Shown here in pieces: positions 36,590 through 45,265 of a DNA stretch of 64,000 nt. Both the position numbers and the translations under genes were made by a program. The notes below the pieces were generated by a model, which searched no databases, was not told the DNA's origin, and saw nothing but the letters and a program-made list of their open reading frames with translations. The DNA lies in assembly GCA_964416195.1 (NCBI GenBank), contig CAYQDB010000001.1, forward strand, positions 1 to 64,000, in the 5' to 3' direction. Source of the stretch: CAYQDB01 sp964416195. Lineage in GTDB: Bacteria > Zixibacteria > MSB-5A5 > GN15 > FEB-12. The number at the start of each line of letters is the position of its first letter. The stretch's first letter is position 1.

Positions 36590-37162
36590 TTACTTCTCTT
36601 CCCGCGCCACGAAAGCAGGGATGATCTCAAGCTTCTTGCTCATGTGAACCGGTACAGTATCGGCTTTTTCATCGAGTTGGGAACGGTCGGCTATTACCAG
36701 CAGCGAGTTGTTAGGATGCAGAGTGGTTGTGTCGATCGCAAGTTTTTCGATCGGCTTGTTTTCCACCGATGAGACATAGACGGTAACAAGCCGCCCGCTG
36801 CCTGGGGTAAGCATATTGTGCGTGGGACCGATATTTGCGATCATCCCCAGCATTACGGACTGAATAGCGGTGTCGGGACGGAACCCCTTATATGCGAACT
36901 TTTCAACCCGTCCGCCGGTGTATACCGCTGAGTCAGCAACGATTCGGGTAAGACCGGCTGTCATTTTCAATGGAACGGAGAGACCTATAACTGATTCATC
37001 GTTGGTATAAGAAACCGTAATGGTCCAGTTGGAATTATCGATCTTGGCGATATCGGCATAGACTGTGTCGGGCTTGCCGAAGTAGTCAACCTGCGCCGAT
37101 ACAAGCATTGGCGCCATGAGCACAATAACTGCACCAGTGACTGCCTTTAATGTTGGTTTCAT
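36590..37162 (-). CDS. Secreted hypothetical protein (cohesin-like beta fold?)
   Basis: 190 residues with a signal peptide (MKPTLKAVTGAVIVLMAPMLVSAQ). The body reads like a beta-sandwich: DNSNWTITVSYTNDESVIGLSVPLKMTAGLTRIVADSAVY, then SVMLGMIANIGP and GRLVTVYVSS. Secreted proteins of this bacterial group often carry such a fold next to dockerin-like ends, and the pattern (ISVPLKF-type strand, value measured at a place) is similar to cohesin-like domains; this is a tentative call. It ends EIIPAFVAREEK. Function unknown. Confidence 0.65.
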   Translation of the reverse strand: MKPTLKAVTGAVIVLMAPMLVSAQVDYFGKPDTVYADIAKIDNSNWTITVSYTNDESVIGLSVPLKMTAGLTRIVADSAVYTGGRVEKFAYKGFRPDTAIQSVMLGMIANIGPTHNMLTPGSGRLVTVYVSSVENKPIEKLAIDTTTLHPNNSLLVIADRSQLDEKADTVPVHMSKKLEIIPAFVAREEK

Positions 37163-37226
37163 CTTTCCTCCGGTTAGTTTGGATTTCCTTATCTCAAATT
37201 TCTACACTTTGTCTTACCAAAGAGTT

Positions 37227-38738
37227 CTATTTTTCCTGTTCTGGTTCGACTTCAGTTACGCTTGCTCGCAATACCGCGATTAATGAATCGGCGGTAGTTT
37301 TGTCACCAAGCTCCTTTCGGTATATGGCTGAGGCTTTCAGCAATGCCCTATGGCCGGGTCCGGATTGAGGATACTTGTCAAAGAGCTCCAGCAATATCCG
37401 GGCTGAGTGGTTCCAGTCCCTTTTTTGCCGGTAAAGGTCCGCTTTGTACGCGAGCGCCTTGGCCTCGGCAACCGTCCCAGCGCCCAGGGCAGCCACTTCA
37501 TCGAAGTACTGCTCCGCTTCGGCATACCACCGCGCTGCCTCCCGCTTGCGCCCCTGCTCTTCAAAGAGATCGGCAATATGCAGGTATGTCGACATAGCTT
37601 CATCGGAGCCCCGATAGTTCTCGATCAAATAAGTATACTCTGCTTCAGCCCGAGGCCAGTTGTTCTCAAGCTCGAAAGAACGTGCTATGCCGTACTGAGC
37701 CATCGGAGTGATGGCAAAAAAGCGTGGATAATCCTCTTTTAAGTCAACCAGCATCTTCCTGGCCCGGGAGTACTTCTCCTGTTCCATTGTAACCATCGCA
37801 GCTTTGAAGAGCACCAGAGGCCGGATAAGAGTGTCGGCAACGTCAAGCTCATCAAGTATCTTGTCATATAGCTTCAGGGCATGCGGCAGGTCTTTGATCT
37901 TGGCGCCATAGAGATCGGCGATTCTTATCTGAACAGCCAGACTTGCCGGTGAGCCTGGATTTGACTGCGAGGCTGAATCCAACACTGCCGACAATTGAGC
38001 AAGCTCCTTATCCCATTGCTTAGTGTCATCGTAGAGACGCGCAAGATTGGCGCGAGCGGCAACTGCCAGCTTGGCGCCGGGGTAACCGGATATCAGGCGG
38101 TTGTAGTATTGCTCAGCCTCAGAGAACCTGTCCGCGGCAGCCAGGGAGTCGCCAATCAAATTGACCACCCGGAAGATATGGGCCGGGAGGTTGAACAAGT
38201 CGAGTATCACTTCGCCGGAATCGTCAACAGGCGGATAGAACCTCTCAACAGCGCCATTGTAGACAGCTAAGGCGCTGTCCCAGGAACCGGACGCCTGCAA
38301 AGCCTGACCGAGGTTGACATACGTCGCCACAAGTTGGGGGCTATCCAGTTGAACTGTGTTCAAGAGACGGTTGAGTATGACAGTGCATGTGCCAAATCGT
38401 TGGTGTGTGTAGAACAACTGAGACAGGCGGGTAGAAGACTCAAAGACCAGATGTTGCAACTCCCGGTGTTCGACCGGGCTTGCCCGGTTGTCTATTGAAT
38501 CGAGAGCCTGATAGCAAAACTCCACCACCTGGCCAAACTGGTCAGTAATCGCCTTCAGAGTCTGAGAATCTACCAGTTCCGGCTTTACCTCAGCGTCCTT
38601 GAGATGCTTCTGAGCTGCGTGGAGCGCCTTTTCGGCTTCATACCTCAGACGAATGGCGCTATTGTCGCTGCACGACAGCAGAAGGGCAGCCAACAGAAAA
38701 GCCATCAGGCAAGTCGAAGTTGTTCTACGGTACCTCAC
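37227..38738 (-). CDS. TPR-repeat lipoprotein
   Basis: 503 residues. A lipoprotein signal (MAFLLAALLLSC; lipobox LLSC) is followed by helical tetratricopeptide-like repeats through most of the chain, e.g. ATYVNLGQALQASGSWDSALAVYNGAV, KLAVAARANLARLYDDTKQWDKELAQL, MSTYLHIADLFEEQGRKREAARWYAEAEQYF. The repeats resemble YbgF/CpoB-type or BamD-like scaffolds. It should sit in the periplasm on the outer or inner membrane as a protein interaction scaffold. The ligand is unknown. The neighbouring gene encodes a small secreted protein on the same strand, 64 bases away. Confidence 0.85.
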   Translation of the reverse strand: MRYRRTTSTCLMAFLLAALLLSCSDNSAIRLRYEAEKALHAAQKHLKDAEVKPELVDSQTLKAITDQFGQVVEFCYQALDSIDNRASPVEHRELQHLVFESSTRLSQLFYTHQRFGTCTVILNRLLNTVQLDSPQLVATYVNLGQALQASGSWDSALAVYNGAVERFYPPVDDSGEVILDLFNLPAHIFRVVNLIGDSLAAADRFSEAEQYYNRLISGYPGAKLAVAARANLARLYDDTKQWDKELAQLSAVLDSASQSNPGSPASLAVQIRIADLYGAKIKDLPHALKLYDKILDELDVADTLIRPLVLFKAAMVTMEQEKYSRARKMLVDLKEDYPRFFAITPMAQYGIARSFELENNWPRAEAEYTYLIENYRGSDEAMSTYLHIADLFEEQGRKREAARWYAEAEQYFDEVAALGAGTVAEAKALAYKADLYRQKRDWNHSARILLELFDKYPQSGPGHRALLKASAIYRKELGDKTTADSLIAVLRASVTEVEPEQEK

Positions 38739-39081
38739 TAGCCATATTATCGGATAATAAGTCCAAACTTATACTGACTGACAGGTGGAATATAGAAGTT
38801 AGCCCAAAGGCGTTCAAGATAAATCTTATGCAAGTGGCCACGGATTGTAACTCGTTGGACTGCTGGACGTTGGCCTTTGATGCCCGACATGAAAAATTCA
38901 CTTGCCCTGCTTCGCTAAGTTGCACTAACACCAAGTCGGGCATTCAGCCGGTTCATGTGGACGGTAGATATCCAGGGATTGTCTCAAAAGTCTACAGAGT
39001 CGTGTAGAGGCATGGGCGCCGCACCTCGCCTTCGGCGGGCGGGCTGTGCGAAGTTAGAAATGTAGGACAAGCCCTCCTCTG

Positions 39082-39179
39082 GAGACTGTGCCAAAAGACG
39101 GAAACCGCATCCCGCGTAGGGCGGGGGCTTGTCTCCCGCCAATAGACGGCGGACGTAAAGCCCGCCGCTACGCGGAGTT
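39082..39179. repeat. Dispersed intergenic repeat, copy B
   Basis: Gap-free counterpart of the block at 6763-6860. The 635-base gap around it, between the TPR lipoprotein and the FG-GAP gene, is packed with short repeats: a GCCTTCGGC hairpin near 39029, the GGCGTCAGG hairpin at 39306 and the GGCAGATGT palindrome at 39343. Reading frames in it are short and without ribosome sites. Confidence 0.75.
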
Positions 39180-39305
39180 GGAGACAGTCCCTATGGAATC
39201 AATGTGTTCTATACTCACAGAAGTAACGAACTTATGTCACAGCCTCCCTTACGTTTTAACAACGGGAGCGGCACAAGGCCGCCCCCTACGCGTTGGTTTT
39301 AGTGT

Positions 39306-39331
39306 GGCGTCAGGTTACTCTGCCTGACGCC
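39306..39331. repeat. GGCGTCAGG hairpin
   Basis: GGCGTCAGG and CCTGACGCC make a nine-base perfect stem with an eight-base loop. The same core recurs at 55101-55141 and as a single arm at 6932-6940. It lies after the FG-GAP gene on the minus strand and may help end that transcript. Confidence 0.65.
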
Positions 39332-39342
39332 TTCTTGTGCTT

Positions 39343-39362
39343 GGCAGATGTCCACATCTGCC
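39343..39362. repeat. GGCAGATGT palindrome, second copy
   Basis: Perfect palindrome GGCAGATGT-CC-ACATCTGCC, 11 bases after the FG-GAP stop codon on the minus strand. It matches the one at 29653-29672. Confidence 0.65.
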
Positions 39363-39373
39363 CTGTCTGTACG

Positions 39374-41488
39374 CTACTTCAACAGTATCATCTTCTTAGT
39401 ATCTACGAATTCACCCGCCTCCAAACGGTACATGTAAACACCACTGGCTGCCTCGCTGCCGTCCCACTGGATAGTGTGTTCTCCAGCTTCAATCGTACCG
39501 TCAACTAAGGTTGCTACTTTCTGGCCCATGATGTTGTAGATTTCCAGTTTCACGTGCGAGGCTGCAGGTAAGGAGAAACTGATCTCGGTGATCGGGTTGA
39601 AGGGGTTGGGGTAGTTGCCAAGCAGAGTAACCGTTGGTGATTCTCCCTTGGAGACAGCAACACCTTCACCTGTCTTGTGGCTGCCTCGGATCACAACACA
39701 ATCGATCCCTTCAATGCTTGTGCCGTCGTTAAGCTCTCCGGTAACCGTCAGGGGGATTGTATCCCCGTCGTACACTTCACCCAGCGTTTCTACGATCAAG
39801 CTCTTATTAAACTTCAGAGTCAGGTCAGGATAGCCGTCGGGGCCAAGTGTATTACACTCACATTCCTCAGCGTCTTCGCCCACCGGTGTGCTGACGTCTT
39901 CGACATTCCAGCGCAGAGCGGGTACTCCTTCTAACATGACTGTCATCGGATCAATGTCTGTGACATTAAAATCTACCGTTCCAAGAATTGCTACCGGAAG
40001 GACAGCCTTCTTTTTCTTGGGACCGTGAGGCCCTGCCTTCGACGCCACGGGGTTTTCATCGACTTCTCTCAACCCATGCGTTTTGGGTGCTTTGACGTTG
40101 AGGGGATTGGGGCAGGAGCCGGGCTTGATGTCGAGGCTAATCATTACAATTGTGGGTACCATGATATAGACATATGCCTTTCCGCATCCGCTGTTGTTCC
40201 CTTGTCGTGCTCCGATGATTACATCAGGCAATCCATCATTGTTTACATCCCCGGCACCTGATACAGATATGCCAAATTCATCGTATTCAGATTCCCCCTC
40301 ACTCCTAAGTATGCACAACAGAGTACCATCGATGCCGGAATATACGTATGCCCGTCCAGACCAATTATAGGGATCATTGTAGCCGTCCGCTCCAACAATT
40401 ATATCATCATAACCATCACAATTGGCATCTCCCGCGATAGAAACGTCAAGACCAAATTGATCATCAGCGTATTCGCCCGTGAATATGAGATCTGCATCAG
40501 CAGCATTGATTGTAATCGGAAAAGGTTCCGGCCTGCCGTAAAATGCATATGCACGCCCTGCGTAATGTCCGGCTGTATTATTCCTGTAAGCCCCCACAAC
40601 AAAATCTACAATGCCATCATTATTAAGATCACCGGCCGATACAGAAAAACCAAAAGCGTCACCTTGAGTTTCGGCAATCAAATTATATAGTACACTGCCG
40701 TCCAAACCTGAATAAACATAGGCCTTAGCTGTTCCATATGGATTCCAAGCTCCAACGAAAAGATCATCATAATCATCATTGTTTACATCGCCGGCATCAG
40801 AGACTGAGAATCCTAGTCCTCCATCTATAACTGAGCCGGTAAATATCATATCAGCATCTGAAGCGAGAACAGTGATGGGAAATGGACCTTCTCCACCATA
40901 AAATACATAAGCTCTTCCAGTTCTATTCCCTAAAGCGTCATTGTAGCTGGCTCCGACAATTACATCGGCAAAGCCGTCATTATTGACATCTCCGGCGCCC
41001 GAAATATGATACATGCCGAAACGATCATCTTCTGCTTCGCCTGTAAATGTATATAATAATGATCCGTCAGCGCCTGAATAGACATAGGCAATACCTGCAC
41101 CCCAGGACCATATACCAGTCGCTTGCGAAGCTCCAATAATCAGGTCGTCATATCCATCATTATTGACATCCCCGGCTCCAGAGACTGTCGTACCAAAGAA
41201 ATCATGATCTGTCGCCCCGGTGAACATGTAAAGTAATGACCCATCCATTCCCGAATAGACATAGGCCCTTCCCGCGAATAATCCAGCAGCGTCGTTCCCG
41301 GGGGCACCGATGATTAAATCGTCAAAACCGTCATCATTGACATCTCCCGCACCTGAAACAGACATACCAAACACATCGTCCAATGCCTCACCAGTGAAGG
41401 TATACAATAGTGAACATTGTGGATAAGCGGCTTGCGCGCCAAAAACTAGCAATAATGACAGTACCAACAAATTAATTCGCTTTTTCAT
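39374..41488 (-). CDS. Secreted FG-GAP repeat protein with C-terminal type IX-like sorting domain
   Basis: 704 residues. After a signal peptide (MKKRINLLVLSLLLVFGAQAAYPQ) there are seven FG-GAP blade repeats, each with a Ca-binding loop such as DVNDDGFDDLIIGAP or DVNNDGLPDVIIGAR, which should make one seven-bladed integrin-type propeller. A DIKPGSCPNPLNV domain follows (about residues 450-610), then NYPNPFNPITEISFSLP to the end with GEHTIQWDGSEAASGVYMYRL, the FlgD-like/Por-secretion C-terminal sorting domain. The protein is likely a type IX substrate exported through SprA and placed at the surface for adhesion. AT-rich codons here differ visibly from neighbours. The ATG follows GGAAAGGAAAG. 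Confidence 0.9.
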   Translation of the reverse strand: MKKRINLLVLSLLLVFGAQAAYPQCSLLYTFTGEALDDVFGMSVSGAGDVNDDGFDDLIIGAPGNDAAGLFAGRAYVYSGMDGSLLYMFTGATDHDFFGTTVSGAGDVNNDGYDDLIIGASQATGIWSWGAGIAYVYSGADGSLLYTFTGEAEDDRFGMYHISGAGDVNNDGFADVIVGASYNDALGNRTGRAYVFYGGEGPFPITVLASDADMIFTGSVIDGGLGFSVSDAGDVNNDDYDDLFVGAWNPYGTAKAYVYSGLDGSVLYNLIAETQGDAFGFSVSAGDLNNDGIVDFVVGAYRNNTAGHYAGRAYAFYGRPEPFPITINAADADLIFTGEYADDQFGLDVSIAGDANCDGYDDIIVGADGYNDPYNWSGRAYVYSGIDGTLLCILRSEGESEYDEFGISVSGAGDVNNDGLPDVIIGARQGNNSGCGKAYVYIMVPTIVMISLDIKPGSCPNPLNVKAPKTHGLREVDENPVASKAGPHGPKKKKAVLPVAILGTVDFNVTDIDPMTVMLEGVPALRWNVEDVSTPVGEDAEECECNTLGPDGYPDLTLKFNKSLIVETLGEVYDGDTIPLTVTGELNDGTSIEGIDCVVIRGSHKTGEGVAVSKGESPTVTLLGNYPNPFNPITEISFSLPAASHVKLEIYNIMGQKVATLVDGTIEAGEHTIQWDGSEAASGVYMYRLEAGEFVDTKKMILLK

Positions 41489-41587
41489 TACGACTTTCCT
41501 TTCCAACAAGTTTCAACACTTAGTTTGTAGAGAGTCGCCGCAAGAGCCACGACGACTAACATGATCAGGTGCATGACAAACTTTCAT
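41488..41587 (-). other. Two overlapping small reading frames ahead of the FG-GAP gene
   Basis: An ideal GAGGAGG sits seven bases before an ATG (41587) that opens a 24-codon frame ending at 41513. In another frame an ATG at 41574 opens a 28-codon frame with a strongly hydrophobic core (LIMLVVVALAATLY) whose TAA overlaps the FG-GAP ATG by one base. Either could be a leader peptide or small membrane protein coupled to the FG-GAP gene. Only the first has a good ribosome site. Confidence 0.35.
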
Positions 41588-41862
41588 ATAAGTTCCTCCT
41601 CAAAGTTGTGTGATTGTGCTGAAGAATAAGGCCCACCCTCGCATGCAATTGCAGATCATCGTACTCAAATGTTGTATTGGGTTCATTGCAATCGGCTTGA
41701 CGGTTAACTGAATCGCCCATTCCAATAACCCTGCGCACGAATCACTCGTTGTTGTTTATTGCTACTCTATTGTTGAGAAGATAGTCTTTGCTGTGGTCAG
41801 TGTCAAGCGAAAAAGGCTGATTTAATGGGGGATTTGGGAGTTTTGGGGTGGCTTTTGTTGGA

Positions 41863-41938
41863 TTTCTCGTCCGCCAAAGGCCTCCGTGTCGGCCACCAGG
41901 CTGGCGGATGGACGGCTCAGGCTGACGGTCTTTGCCGT
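41863..41938. repeat. Repeat-like GC-rich block before the phage-like module
   Basis: Contains TCCGCCAAAGGCCTCCG, a degenerate form of the TCCGCC-N3-GGCGGA mini-palindrome, plus related GC-rich words. The gap from 41588 to 42031 otherwise holds no gene; a perfect TATAAT at 41994-41999 may be part of the promoter of the module, but I see no matching -35 box. Confidence 0.4.
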
Positions 41939-42031
41939 CGGTTAAGTACTCATGTAACATACTCTCTATCAAAAAAACAGCAGAAGCTGTGTTTATAATT
42001 CAAACTGACGGTATTGAAAAAAGGAAAGACT

Positions 42032-43303
42032 ATGAGTTGGTTACCAAAGAGCCAAAAGAATGACAGTCCTGATTGGAGTCGGTACAATGGGCTGGCGGCA
42101 GCAGTGAGGTCACCGGGCGCGGGTCGTTTCCAGACTGCCGACAGACTGCACTCAATGCTCAAGCTGTCGGTAAGTGACATACAATCCGGGCGGTATCGTA
42201 CTCTTTTGTACCGCTTTTTGACCGATAACATCCCGGTCGTCAACGCCTGTATCTGGACCTGGGGCAGACTGTCGGCAGCTCCGGGGGCGTTCAAGGTCAT
42301 CGATTGCACAGATGACAAACTCCGGGAGAAAACAGGTCACCGGCTGGAGCAGCTATCGCAACGCCTGTCTGTAAATGCCTCGGGTAATCCCGTGGGTCTG
42401 GTAACGTTTCTGACCGAACTGTTTACCAGTCTGTACCGAGACGGCGTTTTTGGTGGTTTTTTGACAGTGTCTAAAGATGCCTCCGGAGTGGATAGGTTTG
42501 TCAGTGTTGACGCCACTGACTTGAGGTGGGAAGATACAGACGGCAGCCCACATCTTATCCTGGATCAAGAGACCGGTAGCCTCAAGCTGAATCGCAGCGA
42601 TTTCTATTACATTCCTCTCAACGGCGGTCTCTCTGAGCCTCTGGGGCGGTCAATGCTGAAGGCTGTGCCTTTCGTATCCTTTATTGAGCAGCAACTGGTT
42701 GACGATATGCGGCGTGCCAGTCACAACTCTGGTTTCCACCGCCTTCACGTCAAGATCAAGCCGCCGGAGAGGACAGCAGGCGAGTCGGACACCGCTTACA
42801 TAGACCGCATAAACGGCTACTTCGATTCGACCGTGTCGATGATAAAATCGTGCAATGTCGACGACAACCCGGTCACGTGGGACAATGTGGCGATTGAACA
42901 TATCGGTCCGAGTAGTTCCCGTAGCATCACCAATAGCTGGTTTTTCAATCACCGGGCGATGATTGAAGACATCTGCTCCGGAACTAACCTGTCGCCATTC
43001 CTGCTGGGCTATTCCTACGGTGCTACTACCACCTGGTCAGCCTTCAAATTTGACATCGTCATGCGGCAAGTGAGGTCGGTCCAGGCGGAAGTGGCTCACT
43101 TCCTTGAGTGGATAGGCAACATTGATCTGGCTCTGGCTGGGTATAATGCAAAATGCCAGTTCATGTTTGACAATACGTTTGCCTACCAGGCGGCGGATAA
43201 GGCGGCTATCGAATCCAGCCGGGTCGACAATATCCTCAAGCTGTATAATGCCGGGCTGGTGGACGAAGAGGCTGCCCGCGAAAAAGCCGGGGAACTGATA
43301 TAG
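42032..43303 (+). CDS. Phage-type portal protein
   Basis: 423 residues. The order (portal, then large terminase, protease, capsid) and the chain FLTDNIPVVNACIWTWGRLSAAP, then SPFLLGYSYGATTTWSAFKFDIVMRQVRSVQ and FDNTFAYQAADKAAIESSRVDNILKLYNAGLVDEEAAREKAGEL, fit the portal family: an N-terminal domain crossing the wing and crown, with a C-terminal region describing the tail of the subunit. Portals form a twelve-subunit ring at one capsid vertex through which DNA is pumped. The ATG follows AAGGAAAG. Its TAG overlaps the likely first codon of the terminase. Confidence 0.85.
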   Translation: MSWLPKSQKNDSPDWSRYNGLAAAVRSPGAGRFQTADRLHSMLKLSVSDIQSGRYRTLLYRFLTDNIPVVNACIWTWGRLSAAPGAFKVIDCTDDKLREKTGHRLEQLSQRLSVNASGNPVGLVTFLTELFTSLYRDGVFGGFLTVSKDASGVDRFVSVDATDLRWEDTDGSPHLILDQETGSLKLNRSDFYYIPLNGGLSEPLGRSMLKAVPFVSFIEQQLVDDMRRASHNSGFHRLHVKIKPPERTAGESDTAYIDRINGYFDSTVSMIKSCNVDDNPVTWDNVAIEHIGPSSSRSITNSWFFNHRAMIEDICSGTNLSPFLLGYSYGATTTWSAFKFDIVMRQVRSVQAEVAHFLEWIGNIDLALAGYNAKCQFMFDNTFAYQAADKAAIESSRVDNILKLYNAGLVDEEAAREKAGELI

Positions 43304-44637
43304 CCAGCGAGATTGACGCCATCGACTGGCGGCGAGGTTTTTTCGATCCTGGTTACTTTGCGGAGGCTGTCTTAGGAGTCAACCTTCACGATGGTCAGAA
43401 GAAATGGCTTGAGAACTCGCACCACCGGGAAAACATTCTGGTGACCGGCAACCGCTGGGGGAAATCGTTTGTATCAGCGGTCAAGATCGTCCATCATGCC
43501 TTGTACCGTCCCCGCGAACTGAGGTTTGACGCCAGTGGCAAGTATCGAATAGCCACAGCTTCAATAACCCAGGATCAGGCCAACATTGTCTTTAACCAGG
43601 TCGTCAGACTGGTTAGGCAGTCACCAGTGGTGGAGCCGCTTCTTACGAACCTTATCAGGACCCCTTATCCGAGATTAGAATTTGGCAATGGGGCAACTAT
43701 TGAGGCGCGCTCCACACAGAACCGGGGGGAGTACCTGCTGGGGCATGACTACGACCTTTTCATATTCGATGAAGTAGCCTTTGAATCCGATCCGGAATAC
43801 GTGGTCGAAGAGGTTATCCAGATGCGCTTAGCCGACCGGGAGGGGAGGCTTGACTTAGTGTCGACTCCCAACGGCAGAAACTGGTTCTACCGGCGAGCCA
43901 GAGAAGTTATCGAGGGCAAGCGTGACGGCTACTTTCAGTCAGGTGACAGCCGGGAGAATATGTACATCTCACGGGATTTCCTCGAAGACAGGTTGAAATA
44001 CTTTTCAGATAGACGGGTTCAGCAGAACATCATGGGTCAGTTCGTCGATTCCGGAGGAGAGATTCTCAAAGGTGAGTATGTCGACGCTGCTTTGATGCAT
44101 TATAATGAAATAGAAGGAACGCTTAGAGGGATTAAAGGAACATCGTTCTTGTCGGGGTGGGATCTGGCTCGAAAGAGAACGGCTACGGTGGGGCTAACGG
44201 TTGAAGTAGCCGATGGTTTGGCGAGGGTTGTCTCTCTGGAACGGTTCAGAATGTTTGACTGGAATGTTGTTATTGAGAAGATCAAGCAGCGGCAATTGGA
44301 ATACCCTGGTCAGCTTATTATTGACGCTACCGGTCTGGGAGATGTCGTCGTGGAGCAGCTTAAAGAGTTCAATCCGACAGCGGTTATTTTCACTCCGGCC
44401 ACTAAAGCGGAACTGCTCACCAATGTCGAGTTGATGCACGCCAGAAATCAGATTGTCTACGAGCGCTGGGAGTTGCCGGACGGGCCGGGGAAGATTTGGT
44501 CGCTGGAGGATGAACTTCGCCAGGCGCGCTGGGATGACAACAATGAGTGTGATGCTTTAATGGCTTTAGCTCTGGCCCTGTGGCCGCTGCGTAAAAAGAG
44601 CGACTTGTCGCCCGCGCCGAGGGTGGGGAGGGTGTGA
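43300..44637 (+). CDS. Large terminase subunit (ATPase-nuclease), non-AUG start
   Basis: 445 residues if it begins at the ATA that overlaps the portal TAG (ATAG). A conserved N-terminus lies upstream of the first GTG (43441): DPGYFAEAVLGVNLHDGQKKWLENS is the Q-motif region, and the Walker A loop TGNRWGKS straddles that GTG, so a GTG start would cut the ATPase. Walker B is YDLFIFDEVAF, followed by VSTPNG (motif III). The RNase-H-like nuclease has SGWDLARKR, LIIDATGLGDVVV and NECDALMALALAL. It packages DNA into the capsid. No small terminase is seen. No ATG, GTG or TTG exists between the previous in-frame stop (43246) and 43441. Confidence 0.85.
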   Translation: MASEIDAIDWRRGFFDPGYFAEAVLGVNLHDGQKKWLENSHHRENILVTGNRWGKSFVSAVKIVHHALYRPRELRFDASGKYRIATASITQDQANIVFNQVVRLVRQSPVVEPLLTNLIRTPYPRLEFGNGATIEARSTQNRGEYLLGHDYDLFIFDEVAFESDPEYVVEEVIQMRLADREGRLDLVSTPNGRNWFYRRAREVIEGKRDGYFQSGDSRENMYISRDFLEDRLKYFSDRRVQQNIMGQFVDSGGEILKGEYVDAALMHYNEIEGTLRGIKGTSFLSGWDLARKRTATVGLTVEVADGLARVVSLERFRMFDWNVVIEKIKQRQLEYPGQLIIDATGLGDVVVEQLKEFNPTAVIFTPATKAELLTNVELMHARNQIVYERWELPDGPGKIWSLEDELRQARWDDNNECDALMALALALWPLRKKSDLSPAPRVGRV

Positions 44638-44723
44638 GGAAGCTTTGCTCGTCAAAAGCGCCCTTCGAAGCTCAGGATAGGTAGGGCTTTCGATCTACGA
44701 ATGTCCTACGGAGCAAATGGAGA

Positions 44724-44759
44724 AACGCCCTTTAAGGGGAGGTAGACTTAAAAGGCGTT
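44724..44759 (-). terminator. Hairpin between terminase and PEP-CTERM gene
   Basis: AACGCCCTTTAAG and CTTAAAAGGCGTT make a 13-base stem with one mismatch and a ten-base loop, 33 bases beyond the PEP-CTERM stop on the minus strand. The T run is short (GCGTTTCT), so its strength as a terminator is uncertain. It may also end the portal-terminase transcript. Confidence 0.6.
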
Positions 44760-44791
44760 CCGGGGGTAGAGAGGATTGGGAAGAACGTTTT

Positions 44792-45115
44792 TTAAGCTTT
44801 CCTACGGCGCACCAAACGGATGACACCCAGCCCGGAAGCTAACAGGATCAAGGTCGACGGCTCTGGAATCTCGGGTGGAGTTGATGGTTCCTGTGAGTCA
44901 TAGGCCTGGTAGTCGTCGGGAGACTGGCAAGTATTCTGACTATAGGAGTACCAATCGGGTGAGCTATTATTCAGGCTACCATTTCCGTTCACGTTGCCGG
45001 GTGGAATATTCAACCCGTAGACATCGTCAAAAGTCACTGACAGAACCAGAATAATGATAACAAGTCCAAGCAGCCACTTGAGCCCGTGTCTCTTGTCTCG
45101 CATATATACCGTCAT
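44792..45115 (-). CDS. PEP-CTERM sorting-signal protein, antisense within the phage-like module
   Basis: 107 residues. An N-terminal signal (LLGLVIIILVLSVTF) precedes a short Ser/Asn/Tyr/Gln-rich body (NGNGSLNNSSPDWYSYSQNTCQ), and the end PEPSTLILLASGLGVIRLVRRRKA is a textbook PEP-CTERM: PEP motif, transmembrane segment, basic tail. Exosortase recognises this signal and couples the protein to the envelope or extracellular matrix; no exosortase is in the window. The ATG follows AAAGGA by seven bases. It points against all surrounding phage-type genes, as a moron-like cargo gene would. Confidence 0.85.
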   Translation of the reverse strand: MTVYMRDKRHGLKWLLGLVIIILVLSVTFDDVYGLNIPPGNVNGNGSLNNSSPDWYSYSQNTCQSPDDYQAYDSQEPSTPPEIPEPSTLILLASGLGVIRLVRRRKA

Positions 45116-45236
45116 AAAAAGTCCTTTCTGCGCTTACGTCATCAATCTATTAGCGCCAATACAGTTTGTAGCAATGCCCATGCCCGCATGGAACCACAAG
45201 TCCGGACGTGGCGGTAACCTGTTAGCTGAACATAAG

Positions 45237-45265
45237 TTATCAGAATCATATACACTCAATATAAA
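45237..45265 (+). promoter_or_regulatory. Candidate promoter for the capsid block
   Basis: TTATCA and TATAAA with a 17-base spacer, 108 bases before the protease-like start and divergent from the PEP-CTERM gene. Spacing is ideal; both boxes are one or two bases off consensus. It would make the protease-to-capsid block independent of portal-terminase. Confidence 0.4.

Noticed and set aside
38720..39327. Short plus-strand frames between the TPR lipoprotein and the FG-GAP gene
   Set aside because: They run through repeat sequence, have no ribosome sites and no protein-like composition.
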